From: Prorocentrum cordatum
Taxonomy: Eukaryota; Sar; Dinophyceae; Prorocentrales; Prorocentraceae
Direction of reading: 5' to 3'
Length of the DNA: 56,384 nt
Assembly (NCBI GenBank): GCA_963575745.1
Contig: CAUYUJ010014191.1
Coordinates: forward strand, 1-56,384
Shown: positions 27,416 through 37,945 of the stretch, piece after piece
Position numbering within the stretch: the first letter of the stretch is position 1
Layout: the number at the start of each line of letters is the position of its first letter
Notes under the pieces: model-generated
What the model was told of the DNA's origin: nothing
Database searches by the model: none
Seen by the model: only the letters and a program-made list of their open reading frames with translations
Made by a program: the position numbers and the translations under genes

Positions 27416-27904
27416 GATGGTTTTGAATGGCTTCGCCGAAGACGCGCAATCCCTGTGCGCAACGCACCGCGTCGGCGTTTTGCGGATGCGCCTCTCGCGG
27501 AGAGTGGCTCTGCGTTTCCCTCGCGGCGCCTGCGGAGGGCCCCCCCCGCGCGGCCGGGCTGCTGCGAGCGAGGGGGGAACTGAGAACGGGAAAGTTCCAG
27601 GTTCGAGGTTCGAGGTCATCGGGCGTTTTCGTTGGTCTTCGGCGGTTTTTCAGCCTCGGGATGCGCTCCAGCGGGAGCAGCTCGCCGAGGGCGTTCCACG
27701 GGTGCGCGGATCGTTCCGGCCGGCCGCCGGGGACCCGAGCCATGGCTCGAAAGCCGATATCGGCGGCGCGCCGAGGGGAAGCGAGAAGGAGAAGGCCTTC
27801 TCAGAAGGCGGCGGGAGTTCTCAGAAGCCTTCGCGCCTTCTGAGAAGGTTTCTCTATCTTCGGGGAAGGCTGGCTCAGGAAACTTCCCAGAAGGCTGGCA
27901 ACTT
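27416..27904. other. No gene recognised
   Basis: Open frames exist on the plus strand without recognisable domains. CTTCTGAGAAGG-like short palindromes cluster at 27800-27850. Confidence 0.4.
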
Positions 27905-28118
27905 CCGATCGGCATCACCCCAACATACTTATACTGTATGTGCGTCGCCACCCCAGGGGCGACGCGCGCACCGAGAAATCTCATAGTATATGCGTCGTGG
28001 CGTGCGCTTTCTGGCCACACCGCTCGGGAAACGATATACTACAAGATGGGTATACTATATGTTTGGGTCGGACGCTCGCCTCCAAGGAGGACATATAGTA
28101 TTAGTATGTCTCTGTGCG
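27905..28118 (+). repeat. Dispersed repeat D, copy 2
   Basis: This is a full-length copy collinear with 25262-25490. It includes the GCGTCGCC/GGCGACGC hairpin and the terminal TATAGTATTAGTATGTCTCTGTGCG-like segment. Confidence 0.75.
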
Positions 28119-28300
28119 TCCCATCCGAGCCTTCTGAAAAGGCCCGCCCCTTCTCACTTTCCCCCTTTGCTCGCCGCAGGGCTCTGGACAGGGTTCACCG
28201 GAGGGCGAGTTGAGACAACGGTAGTTCTGAGGAGGAAAAGGTGCCGATATTGCCATCCTTTCCCCGTGTTCTCCTTTGTCGGCTTCCTGGGGGGCCCTAG

Positions 28301-28397
28301 TCGCCACTGCTGGATTCGCCTCGAAATCCTGGTCTACACGCACCTCGAAATCCTTGTCAAAACGCACCCCGAGAGAGGTCTGGGGAGTAGCGGTTAG
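28301..28397 (+). repeat. Dispersed repeat F (TCGCCAC...GAGGTC) copy
   Basis: TCGCCACTGCTGGATTCGCC is followed by two CTCGAAATCC(T/T)GGTC-type units and ACGCACCCCGAGAGAGGTC. Related sequence lies at 15465-15615, 44851-44930 and, inverted, 46889-46946. Confidence 0.65.
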
Positions 28398-28705
28398 TGG
28401 TAATTCTTGGTTTCCCCTGGAGTTGGCCACGGCTCCTGCACCACCTCGGACAGCATCGAGGCGTCGTCGATCTTCGACACAGGAGTGGTACGGTGCAGAG
28501 AGATTCGGCACTCGGGGCAGTCAGTGCACCCTGCCCGGCTGAGGTGGGGCCCCAAGGGAGTCCAGACACGGTACGGTGCATTGACGCCGTTCTGGTAGAG
28601 GAGGGGCGAGTATCGGGGCTAGCGTTCGGGGGGACGGGCTCAGGGGGGGGCGCTTCGGGCTCGAGGTTCGTGGTTCTCGGGAGCCGCCGCCCCGCGGAGA
28701 GCGGC

Positions 28706-28906
28706 CCCTGGTCCTCCTCCTCCCCCTCCTCCTCCTCCTCCTCCTCCTCCTACTCCTCCTCCTCCTCCTCCTCCTCCTCCTCCTCCTCCCTCCTCCTCCC
28801 TCCTCCTCCCCTCCTCCTCCTCTCCTCCTCCGCCTCCTCCTCCCTCTCTCCCTCCTCCCTCCTCTCTCTCCTCCTCCTCCTCCTCCTCCTCCTCCTCCTC
28901 CGGATC
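28706..28906. repeat. (TCC)n microsatellite
   Basis: A 200-bp TCC-rich array with CTCCCTCC variants. A smaller TCC tract at 29132-29155 marks the 5' junction of the LINE fragment. Confidence 0.95.
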
Positions 28907-29149
28907 ATGACAGGACAGCCCGGGGGCAACGTCAGGGTGGGTGGGCTCGGGGGGGGGCACGTCTCGACCCCCAATCGCCCAGTCCTCGCCGATGTGGGGC
29001 CCGATGGCCCGCGCGGGGATCGGCGGTCGGGGGCATCTCGCCGATCCGTCGGCGATGCGTCGCCGATGCCAGGTCGACGGTGCCCTTCCCCGAGCCAGTC
29101 CCCCCCTTGTCGTCGCCCCTCGCGGGCCGAGGTGTCCTCCTCCTCCTCC

Positions 29150-30010
29150 TCCTGCTCATGCCCCCAGACTCCGCAAGCAGCCGAGTTTTTTGCTATGTCT
29201 GTCGCCATCCAGTGGTGCACAGGCCAGTGTGAAATTTTTTCGGACTGTTTGAATGTGGTGAACTTTTTCAGGATGCCTTGGAGTGAACAGATTTCGGCCA
29301 GGTATATGTTCGCTGGTGTGGCTCAGTTTGCTCGCCCACACCTTCACAAAGTCACGGTGTCCAAAGTGAAGGCTCATCTTGCTGTTGATGAAGCGGTTGA
29401 TGATTGGGACCGCTATTTAAGACAAGGCAATGGTTGGGCTGACGCCTCGGCCAAGGTTGCGGCATCCTTGCATCCTGCCCCTTCGGTTGAGCTTCTTGAG
29501 GGCCTGGATCTTTCCGTGGCCGTGGCCCGTGCTGTAGGACGTTTGGGTGCTCGACTTATGTCTCTGTGGCCTAGGTTAGACTTGGGTAATGATATAGTGC
29601 GCACCAAGCCTCCTGCTAAAGAGCAGGCGCCCGCTAAACCACCACACGAATGGCACTGGGTAGGCTCGTATTGGCAATGTGCTACGTGCTTGCGAGGTCG
29701 TCGGGGCTCGTTCGGTGTCGAACCGCCTGGGGGGTCCTGCTCCCTCGCTTTGCATGTGCACCCGTCAGTGCTGCGTGACCTGGGGCATCGATGTGTGCTC
29801 ATTGATTGTTCGGATGGTAGTTTCGTTTGCATCTGCCACAAATGCGGTTATTACACGTCTGGGGGTCGACTTGATCGCCTAGGCAAGAAATGTGAGCCTT
29901 CTAAACGGGCCTCACACTGCAATCCGTGGAGGCGCCTCCAAAAGGGCCTCCACCCGTCGTACAATAAACCAGGAGTTCAGGTAGATGTCAACACTTTCTG
30001 TCAGCTTTAA
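29150..30010 (+). CDS. LINE retrotransposon ORF2, RNase H and C-terminal fragment (copy 1)
   Basis: The open frame is continuous with upstream microsatellite, but protein-like sequence starts only after the TCC tract at about 29155, indicating 5' truncation. EIFSDCLNVVNFF carries an RNase H catalytic Asp. VSKVKAHLAVDEAVDDWDRYLRQGNGWADASAKVAA matches the C-terminal RNase H region, where Gly-Asn...Ala-Asp is typical. Cys-rich segments follow (WQCATCLRGRRG; FVCICHKCGYYTSGGRLDRLGKKCE), probably zinc binding. The reverse transcriptase domain is missing. Stop at 30008-30010. Related in layout to 33241-35643. Confidence 0.75.
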   Translation, partial: SCSCPQTPQAAEFFAMSVAIQWCTGQCEIFSDCLNVVNFFRMPWSEQISARYMFAGVAQFARPHLHKVTVSKVKAHLAVDEAVDDWDRYLRQGNGWADASAKVAASLHPAPSVELLEGLDLSVAVARAVGRLGARLMSLWPRLDLGNDIVRTKPPAKEQAPAKPPHEWHWVGSYWQCATCLRGRRGSFGVEPPGGSCSLALHVHPSVLRDLGHRCVLIDCSDGSFVCICHKCGYYTSGGRLDRLGKKCEPSKRASHCNPWRRLQKGLHPSYNKPGVQVDVNTFCQL

Positions 30011-31187
30011 TAGTGCCTTTGCTCTGGGTGTGTGATGCAGTCACTTTCTTATCACTGCCGTTGCACGGCCCTCGCCTTGCTGTTGCGCGGCCACGGGGAA
30101 TTGGCTCTGTGGCGACAGCGGCACAGCTGGCAGACTCAGGCACTTTCTTTTGCGCATGTCGCCTGCGGCGACGACATCGTCTTTCCTCCTCCCCATGTTG
30201 CGCTGGATGCTTGTTGAAAATTTGTCAGGACCTCTGCCAGCTTGGCTGGCTAGGCACGTCTGCCGCGTGCGGACTCTAACACGTTAAATCTTCCCTGCCA
30301 ATTAGTTTCTTCGAGCAGCTGCAGCGGCTTGCTTGTTGGCTGGCACGTTTCAGCCCTTCGGCTGTCCCCCACATCTGGGGTGCGGCTTCCAGTCGTCCTG
30401 GCGCTGGCTGCACCAGGGGCTGGAGGCCCGCCGTCCTTTTGTGGGCGGCCATGTGCTTTGCCTGTTTTTTTTTTTTTTTTTTTTGTCTTTTATCGGCCGC
30501 ACATCTGGGTCGAGGCCTGTCGTCCAGGCGCAGCAGCACCTGGGGCAGGCCTCGTCGTCCTTTTGTTGGCTAGCTTTTTTGCCGATTCTAGGCCGTCCGT
30601 GTCGCACGCATGCCAGGCACCCCAGTTGTGGGGGAAGGTGCGTTTTGTGATACCTGGGGCTTGGGCTGTATTAGGCCCTCGCTCCGCGCAGGCCATATCG
30701 GGCGTGTGCGTGCACGTGTGCGTTCGTGTTGGTGCGCTGTTCGTGGGCTTCGCCCATTTTTTCGTTTCGGTGTTGGGTAGGGGTTGCGCCCTCTCCCATC
30801 ACCTGCCCGTGCACCGCTTGTCCCCCTGTGCAGCCGTGGGCAAGTGGCGCTGCTGGTGTCGCCTCCGCCTAATTTGGGCGGTCCTTTAGGCTGTCACCTC
30901 GGGCCTCCTTTTTCTTTCCCCAAAGCGGGTGGCGGCACCCTTGCCTGGCGCGCCGTCGGCCCCCGTCCAGGTGTAGCAGGGCTCCCTTGGGCCCTGCGTG
31001 CCTGCGAGGGGCCACCCAGGGGTGGGTCTCTGTTGCCTGGTCTCGCGGAGCGCCCAGGCACACCCACCCCTCGCGGGTCTTTCAGAGCCGTCCGTCCTCA
31101 GTGGTCGGCGGCTTCCCCCCCAGGGCCTCGCCCTCCCTGTGGGGTGTACGGGGGCTGCAGCGTGGTCTCATGCTAAAAAAAAAAAAA
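30011..31187 (+). mobile_element. 3' untranslated region and poly-A tail of LINE copy 1
   Basis: About 1.16 kb without coding potential lies between the ORF stop and a run of 13 A residues at 31175-31187, which probably is the retrotransposition tail. It contains a run of about 19 T at 30465-30484 and two related segments built on CACATCTGGG...CGTCCTTTTGT. Confidence 0.55.
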
Positions 31188-31309
31188 TCGTCCTCTCCCG
31201 CCCTGGCGTTGGCTGCCTTCCGGGCTCGCCGGTAGCCTGGCTCCCCTGGTCCGCCTCGTCGTCCTGCTCGCATTTCCATCTCCTCGTCCTCCTCGTCTTC
31301 GTGTGCCTG

Positions 31310-31441
31310 CTGTCCGTCTCTCTCCTAGAAGAGTCAAAAACAATTACCGAAAGTAGTCAAACATAGTCCAAGCATCGTTCCCGTACCTGTTTGTTTTTCG
31401 ATCATGATAGATCATTCCTCCTGCAGGGGGACATGCCCGAC
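31310..31441 (+). mobile_element. MITE family C, copy 2 (5' end eroded)
   Basis: The 3' terminus CTGCAGGGGGACATGCCCGAC is intact. The interior AGTAGTCAAACATAGTCC matches the other copies, but the 5' terminus is hard to recognise. Confidence 0.6.
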
Positions 31442-32304
31442 ACAACCCTGGGGCCCTCAGACATCCTCCGGGAATCCGAAAGAGACAGTCATCTCGATCC
31501 GCGCCCTGTTTTCCAGCTTCCGTGCAAGATCCTCGCTACGATACGTGCTCGCAGCTTCCCGCCACGTCGCGACGTGCGCTTGCTCCCCTCCAATGCAGTC
31601 GGCCATCCCCCAGTTTCGCTATGATTCCTGCGGCTTCGGCACTACCAACATTCTGATACGAGACGGTTCGGTAGGGTCCGGGTCGACGCGGTGAACGCAA
31701 GAGGCCGGGGTCGTGGCAAAGCGATTGCGCCATTGCGTTCAGCTCCCGTTTGTGATGGCGCGCGCAGGATTGGCCTGCGCATCTGCGCAGCCAGGGATTC
31801 GGCTTGATTACAGAGGCGACCTCGTTCGTCCTGGCGCTCGCTTCAGGCACCACACTTCAGGGGCTGCGTTGCCAGCGAAGAGGGGATTCTTGAGAATGGT
31901 GTTCAGTGCTGAGGGGCAATATGGAGCTTGCAAGTGGACGCACTGCCAACGGATCGCGCCGCGCACGTGAGCAGCGCTGTAGGAAGGGAATCAAAGGCTT
32001 GTAAGAGTTATTGGGAAGGCCTTACGGCCGGTGCCTCCAACCCTGACGACGGTGGTGGTGGCGACGACGACGACGCTGACGCTCTGGAGCCCTTTTTGGA
32101 GCTCTCTTGGGGATTGGGCTCTGCTGGGGGTCCTTTGGGGGGTGGCTCCTTGGAAAGCTCCGTGGCCACTTGGAGCCGCCTCGGAGCGGATCTGATGCCT
32201 CCGTGAGGCATGTGGGAAGATACGCAGAACCCCACGGCAGCAGACAAGAGTGAGGAGGGTGCCTCCTGGGGGTGGGGGGGGTCCGCTCCAGGAGGAGGGG
32301 GCTC
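31442..32304. other. No gene recognised
   Basis: Plus-strand frames are short and without domains. A GGTGGTGGCGACGACGACG triplet run lies at 32051-32070. Confidence 0.45.
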
Positions 32305-32543
32305 AGTGGGCCCGGAAACGGCAGGGCCGTTCTTGCACCGTTTCCCAAAAAGTGTCCCTTGAAAATGGAAATGGCAAAAACACGGCGACCGGAAACGGCA
32401 ACAAAAACAGCTCCAGGACTGAAACCGGAGCGGGAACCCGTAAAAGAACGGCGACGGAGCCGGTAACAAAAACGGCGTCGGAACCGGCAAACCCGCAAAA
32501 CGGAACCGGTAAAAAAACAGCCCTGTCGTTTCCAGGGACCACT
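32305..32543 (+). mobile_element. MITE family B, copy 2 (239 bp)
   Basis: The termini AGTGGGCCCGGAAACGGCAG and CTGTCGTTTCCAGGGACCACT are inverted copies. The interior is the reverse complement of copy 1 at 25496-25744. Confidence 0.85.
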
Positions 32544-32617
32544 ATAGGGGAGGAGGGGGGAGGTATCTTGAGCTCCCCTTGTGCACAAGGCGATCGCCCC
32601 GCGGCCCCCCCTTCCCT

Positions 32618-32868
32618 GACTCCGGATCCGCCCTACTGTGGGGAAATTCGTAAGTAGGGCTTAGAATTTCCGCCTTACTTTTCAGGCCCCGCTGATGCCA
32701 ATTTCCGCCCTACTTTTCTGTTGCTGTTTCTGCCCTACTTCCGTGGATTTCCGCCATATTGTCTGTTGGGCGCAGAAATTTCCGCCCTACTTTTTCGGCC
32801 TCTTATAGGTGGATTTCCGACGCAATTGTAAGTTGGAAAAAAAGCCAAAGTAGGGCGGATCCAGAGTC
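32618..32868 (+). mobile_element. MITE family A, copy 2 (251 bp)
   Basis: It begins GACTCCGGATCCGCCCTACT and ends AGTAGGGCGGATCCAGAGTC. This is the better preserved of the two copies and shows near-perfect terminal inverted repeats. Non-coding. Confidence 0.88.
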
Positions 32869-33003
32869 GGGGTTGTCCACAGGACGGAACCCGCAGGGGG
32901 TGAGGCCTCCACCCCCAGGGGCCCCTCCCGGGACCTCCGCCGTCGCTACCACCTCTGGGACCCTTCCCGGGACCGGGAGGGTTTCGTCGAAGGGCTTAGG
33001 CGA

Positions 33004-33204
33004 CCCTTCCTCCTACTCCTCCTCCTCCTCCTCCTCCTCCTCCTCCTCCTCCTCCTCCTCCTGTCTCCTCCTCTCCTCCTCTCCTCCTCCTCCTCACTCC
33101 TCCTCCTCCTCCTCCATCTCCTCCTCCTCCTCATCCTTCTCCTACTCCTCCTCCTCCTCCTCCACCTCCTCCATCTCCTCCTCCTCCTCCTCCTCCATCT
33201 CCAG
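33004..33204. repeat. (TCC)n microsatellite at the 5' junction of LINE copy 2
   Basis: A 200-bp TCC-rich tract that ends about 37 bp before the first LINE codon recognised. Confidence 0.95.
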
Positions 33205-33240
33205 TTATTCACCGCATTAATTACGTTTGCACACGAAAAC

Positions 33241-35643
33241 ATGTCCACCAGGATCTGGATCGACGATCTGTCTCAAAGAGTTGTTGGGTCCAGGGCGAGC
33301 ATCCGCAAGCAGTTGTTTAAAGGTCTGTTGGCCACTTGCCTCGGACTGCAAAGCGTCCAGCTTCGTGTATCGCCAAAGTCGGTGATCATCTGCTCGCATA
33401 TTCCAGATGTCAAGCTCGTTGCCAGTCGACAGTCACAAGCAGGATTTACAGTCTCAGCGGTGGCGCAGGCAGGCTACTTGGGAACGGATTTGGGAGGAGG
33501 CAGGAGGCATGCCCGAGGCAATCGTACTAAGCGCGTGGTCAAAGGCGTGGCAATGCATTCCAGAGTACTTCGTTTTGCGCGTGCTGCACGCAAGTATGCT
33601 GTTACAGCCAAGCTTGAGAGAGCTGGCACTCTTGCAGCGCAGCTCTATGCTCACCAAATTCATGGTGTATTTGGGTCAGCTATGATCCGTTGCCGCCGCC
33701 AAATGGGTGCTGTATGTGGTTCTGGGAAAAAAAAGGGGCGTTGCCTCACGACCCTCCTGGACTTAAGGGCTCCCATGGGAGACCCAGCTGTTTATTTCCC
33801 TCGGCTGTGTTTCGAATTTTGGATGAGGCAATGGATCATGCAACCTTCCATGCGTTCAGGAGTACGCAGGGCCTGGGCTGTCTTGTTGCGGAAGCTTCAG
33901 CAGGTTGTTCCTCAGCATCGGTCACTTCATGTTCGGGGCCCCATGGGGGCCATCATGCTTTACCTGTTGGAGGCTGGATGGGAACCCTTGGAGCCCGACC
34001 ATTGGAAGGCCCCTTCTGACTTTCCTGGGTATGTGGAGGCCTGGAGGTTTCCTGAAGAAGGTGTGTCGGGTAATATAATTTTAGATTATCCTGAACCTGT
34101 TATTCAAGACGTTATGTCTTCTATTCAGTCTAAGCTGTGGCAACGCGCGGCCGAGCACTGGTGTGGAGACGGCCTTCATAATGGCGTGGATAACACGTCC
34201 TGCCGCAGGCTCATTTCCCAGCTTAAGCTGGTTCCGCAAGGTGAACGCTTGAGTGAACTTATGGTTTCGGTTGCCGTTGGGGGTATTTGGCCCAGGGCTC
34301 GCGTCAATACTGAGCTTGACGCTAGCTTTGATGACCTCTGCCCTCGGTGCCAGAAGTATCCTGGAACGGCGTTTCATCGTGCCTGGGGTTGCGAAGATAA
34401 TGTCGGTGCCGCGGCCTATGAGCAATCACAGGACCTTGTCGCAGAAACGTTCACTCAAGCAGAGGCTTTACCTGCATTCTGGCTGCGCGGCCTTATCCCT
34501 GCATCTGCCACTGCACTCCCTCCTCCTCCCGACACCGAGTTCTGGTGGACGTCTGGATGCAATGATTTGAGTGCTGGTTCCATGGGCCGCGGGGGACCTG
34601 GGGACCCGTTCCTGGTCTTCGGCGACGCTCCTGGTGGGAAAACGTCTGGTGAAAGCAGGTTTCGCCGCGTCGGGGTGGCAAGTGTCACATTCGATTGTTT
34701 TTTCCCACTCACTATTCGGTCGTCTGCTTCTGGACGGCTACCAGGCTGCCGCCAATCTGTGCCTCGTGGAGAACTGCTGGCGTTCGAGTTAGCTTTACGC
34801 ACGACTGTTGGCCATATTTGCTATGTGACCGACAATGAGTCGGTGATACGAGGATTTTACTGCGGAAAATGCGAGGTGCCTAGCAGTGCCGACGCCGATT
34901 TGTGGCTGAGAGTTTCAAATCTTCTGGCACAGAAGTGTGGAGAGGTTGCTATGATTTTCACCAATTCTCATCTATCGGGTTCTGATGTTGTTGTCCGCTC
35001 CATTCCCTCAGCTCTTGTTGCAGGTAATGTTGTTGCTGGCGTGCTCGCGGGAGAGGCTGCCACCCGCGCCCAGATCCCAGAGGCATCAAGGCATAAGGTC
35101 ATGTACGAGGAGATGAGAGCCTGGCAGGTGCGCCACCGCCTACTTCGCGCGCCCCTGGACGCCATGCAGGCCGAGGAGCGGGGTGGCGGAGGCAGGAGAT
35201 CGGGGCCCTCTCGTCCCCCCCCTCGTCCTCCCGCCCCTGCCTTTATGGCTGCTTTCTCTTCTTTGCATCAGCTCGATGAGTCCAGAAAAAGGTGTCTAAG
35301 TTGTTTCGGATCAGCCACCTGGGCCACTCTCGAGGAGTGGCATGAGCCCCCGTGTTTCACTCCGACCCTTATTAATGATACGTATATTGCCTTTCCCCTG
35401 GGGGGGCGGCTCCACATTGCGGGGGGGTGGGCTCGCGAGACTCACTCCATGAGGCTCCAGAGGGCCCATCATCTTTGGTTTTGTCAGGCTCGTGGTTTCT
35501 ATGCTCATGTTATTATGCGTGAGCTGTCGAAGCCATGCTCACATAAGCTTGAATCCCATCGACGAGAATATCTGCCTCGCATCGAACATGGGTTGTGGCC
35601 GAAAGCTCTCAGCGCAGCTGAGAAGCTCACTCGTGGCCAGTAA
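33241..35643 (+). CDS. LINE retrotransposon ORF2, end of RT plus RNase H (copy 2)
   Basis: The frame opens with RIWIDDLSQRVVGS, whose Asp-Asp corresponds to the YxDD active-site motif of reverse transcriptase, so the first two thirds of RT are missing. A Cys-x2-Cys-x8-His-x4-Cys knuckle lies at about residues 370-388 (CPRCQKYPGTAFHRAWGC), as in post-RT zinc regions. RNase H follows: Asp in VFGDAPGG (about 462), Glu in PRGELLAFEL (about 510) and Asp in YVTDNESV (about 530). The final motif reads GNVVAGVLAGEAA, where Gly replaces the expected Asp. The C-terminus is Cys-rich. The ATG is not a native start. The copy is 5'-truncated and surely inactive. Confidence 0.8.
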   Translation: MSTRIWIDDLSQRVVGSRASIRKQLFKGLLATCLGLQSVQLRVSPKSVIICSHIPDVKLVASRQSQAGFTVSAVAQAGYLGTDLGGGRRHARGNRTKRVVKGVAMHSRVLRFARAARKYAVTAKLERAGTLAAQLYAHQIHGVFGSAMIRCRRQMGAVCGSGKKKGRCLTTLLDLRAPMGDPAVYFPRLCFEFWMRQWIMQPSMRSGVRRAWAVLLRKLQQVVPQHRSLHVRGPMGAIMLYLLEAGWEPLEPDHWKAPSDFPGYVEAWRFPEEGVSGNIILDYPEPVIQDVMSSIQSKLWQRAAEHWCGDGLHNGVDNTSCRRLISQLKLVPQGERLSELMVSVAVGGIWPRARVNTELDASFDDLCPRCQKYPGTAFHRAWGCEDNVGAAAYEQSQDLVAETFTQAEALPAFWLRGLIPASATALPPPPDTEFWWTSGCNDLSAGSMGRGGPGDPFLVFGDAPGGKTSGESRFRRVGVASVTFDCFFPLTIRSSASGRLPGCRQSVPRGELLAFELALRTTVGHICYVTDNESVIRGFYCGKCEVPSSADADLWLRVSNLLAQKCGEVAMIFTNSHLSGSDVVVRSIPSALVAGNVVAGVLAGEAATRAQIPEASRHKVMYEEMRAWQVRHRLLRAPLDAMQAEERGGGGRRSGPSRPPPRPPAPAFMAAFSSLHQLDESRKRCLSCFGSATWATLEEWHEPPCFTPTLINDTYIAFPLGGRLHIAGGWARETHSMRLQRAHHLWFCQARGFYAHVIMRELSKPCSHKLESHRREYLPRIEHGLWPKALSAAEKLTRGQ

Positions 35644-35684
35644 TTCCCGAACCACTACGTGGGATAGCCTGTTCCTGTTCCTGC

Positions 35685-35975
35685 TCCTCCCCCATCCCCT
35701 CCTCCATCTCCTTCTCCTCCTCCTCCTCCTCCTCCTCCCGCCTCTCCTCCTCCTCCTCCTCCTCTCCTCCCCTCCCCCTCCTCCCAATCTCCCTCCCCCC
35801 CCTCCGCCTCCTCCCCTCCTCCTCCTCCTGCCCTCCTCCTCCTCCCTCCTCCTCCTCCTCCTCCTCCCTTCCTCCTCACCCCTCCTCCTAGCCCCCCCTC
35901 CTCTCCTCCTCCTCCTTCTCCTCCTCCTCCTCCTCCTCCTCTTCCTCCTCTTCCTCCTCCTCCTCCTCCTCGGGT
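35685..35975. repeat. (TCC)n microsatellite at the 3' side of LINE copy 2
   Basis: About 290 bp of TCC with CCCTCC interruptions begins 40 bp after the LINE stop codon. All frames through it are artefacts. Confidence 0.95.
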
Positions 35976-37465
35976 CGCCTGCGGCCCTGGGGGAAACCGT
36001 GCACCGGGATACCCCCCCCCGGGCCCCCCTCCCGGTGCACCCCGGCGGCCCCCCCACCGCAAGGGAAGGGATCAACGAAAACCGTTTCTTTTCATAATCA
36101 ATTACGACGTTGTTCGATTTCCGTCTGGCTCGATCGCTCGAGGAGGAGCGCCTGGGGAAATGGGGGGAGAGGCGATGGCGACGACGACTACTCAAACGGA
36201 AGCACGTCTCACATACGCCGACGTGGCGGCGGATTTTACTTGTGTGACGGTCTAACGTTGAGCAGTTCGGGGATTGTCAGTTATGCATATCTCTGCACAT
36301 GTTAATTTGTGGACCGTTGGTTGCTTGTTTTTGACCCCAGGGCAGCATTATCGAGGGCACGGCGGGTCGAGTTATCAGAGCACTTGCAGACGTGACGCTG
36401 CTCTCAGAGTGATCGAATGACGAACGGCTGAACGCAGCGCGACACGTTGACCAGCTCATTGAGCAGTTCAGCAGCCTGCAGGCTCCAGGACAGATTTTCA
36501 TCGGCCCCGTGGCATTGAGGAAGCATTACGCTTCCAGCTTCTTACAGCGAGTACCGCCACCGTGCCAGCGCTGTATCGAAATCCGTGCAGGGTGTTCTAC
36601 CGAGGCCTCCGAGCAGGATCGGCGGAATCATCTTGGGGCCATTGAATCGGCGGCTAATTGTTGAGAGTGCCCCTCCCGTCGCAAGGCTTCAATGCTGTAA
36701 GGTCCTGTTGCTCACAAACTGAGTCTTACACCACCGTCACTTCATTGAAAGTGCAGTCCCATGGTTTGTTGTTGTCTGCTGCCAGGACCCCATCGTAGAC
36801 AAGCGACAACTAAACTCCACACGGAGGATGCGCGTTGCAATGAGAGCTTCGGGGCTGGTGCAGATGCGAGGGCACAGCCCCGTAAAGCACAGGTGGGTTG
36901 CGAAGTCTCCATGGTGGCAGCTGTTTTGAAGTCGGGTTGTTTGCGCTTTGGTGGACCAAGATGGCGTGCGGCAAGGTAGGTGCTGAATGCTGAAGAGGGC
37001 GGACAAGCGTAAATTAATGTATGAATGAGAAAAACGAAGCGACATATTCAATGGGCCGAACAGTACTAGCCGTATTTCTTTGTCGGTTTTGGATGACTGG
37101 CTTGTTGGTCTCCCATGTGGGATGTCACGAGTTATCCAGGAGTGTTCGGGAAGAGGGAAGAGATAGGTGCACGCAGGAAGGGGTCTTGGATTATGATGTT
37201 CAGACTTATTTTAGCCTTGATCACCACAAAGAATTTCGAGCGCCAGAACAGTACCCAAAAACTCAAGGTTTTCACGTGTCGGGCCCTCGGAGGCAGTCGT
37301 CCGACACTGTTCCGACATTCTTTCGACAGTTTTTGGGGGTGCTCGAAATTATTTCTGGGATGTGGTCCTTAAGTACGATGGGAGCAACATAAGTCTTGGA
37401 GTCATAGGGACTCATTAAATGTGTATCAGGGTTGCCTGATCTGTCTCGCGGCCACATGCTGTTCA
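35976..37465. other. No gene recognised
   Basis: C/G runs occur at 36015-36055. The rest is of lower GC content than its surroundings and holds only short frames without domains on either strand. Confidence 0.45.
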
Positions 37466-37575
37466 GGGGAGAAAAAACACACAGACACAATTCATCGACG
37501 ATCCCCAGGGAAATTTGGGGAAATATGGGAAGTGGGGGGAAGACAAAACCCCAGAAACTATGGGAAGCTGTGGGG
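37466..37575 (+). repeat. Dispersed repeat E, copy 1
   Basis: CACACAGACACAATTCATCG then ATCCCCAGGGAAATTTGGGG and AAATATGGGAAGTGG. Related copies lie at 38150-38245, 49055-49110 and 55830-55895. The motif recalls an ancestral transposon fragment. No termini are defined. Confidence 0.65.
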
Positions 37576-37795
37576 ATTGTTGTCCCTACCTAGGCTCTGC
37601 CTAGAAGGGTTCTTACTCTGTTTGCTTAAAGGGGCCGGGCAGTGGAAAGCACCCCGGGCGGTTCCCCCGGTCCCCTGGGAACCAAGCAAAAACAACAGCA
37701 AAGGTAAAAGTAAACGCGCGGTTCCCCCAGCTGCGCTCCCTGGGTGCCAAGCAAAAGCAAACGCAAAGGCAAAAGTGTAGGCAAAAGCGAAGGCA

Positions 37796-37945
37796 AAGCA
37801 AAAGCATAGCATAGCATAGCATAGCATAGCGCAGCATAACATAGCGCAGCATAGCCTAGCCTAGCCTAGCCTAGCCCAGCATAGCATTGCGCAGCATAGC
37901 AGAGCAGAGCAGAGCATAGCGCAGCGCAGCACAGCACTATTGAAG
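37796..37945. repeat. AGCAT pentamer array
   Basis: Near-perfect AGCAT/AGCCT/AGCGC pentamers, complementary to the TATGC arrays at 2588 and 14790. It is preceded at 37680-37800 by an AAGCAAAAGC-type array. Confidence 0.92.

Noticed and set aside
27048-27743. Poly-Leu/Pro/Ser ORFs at GGA/TCC tracts (also 1395-1935, 15090-15482, 28640-29220, 35492-36195)
   Set aside because: Triplet microsatellites keep all frames open; no domain is present.
33241-35643. Intact autonomous LINE
   Set aside because: Most of the RT domain and all of the endonuclease are missing, and an RNase H residue is lost.
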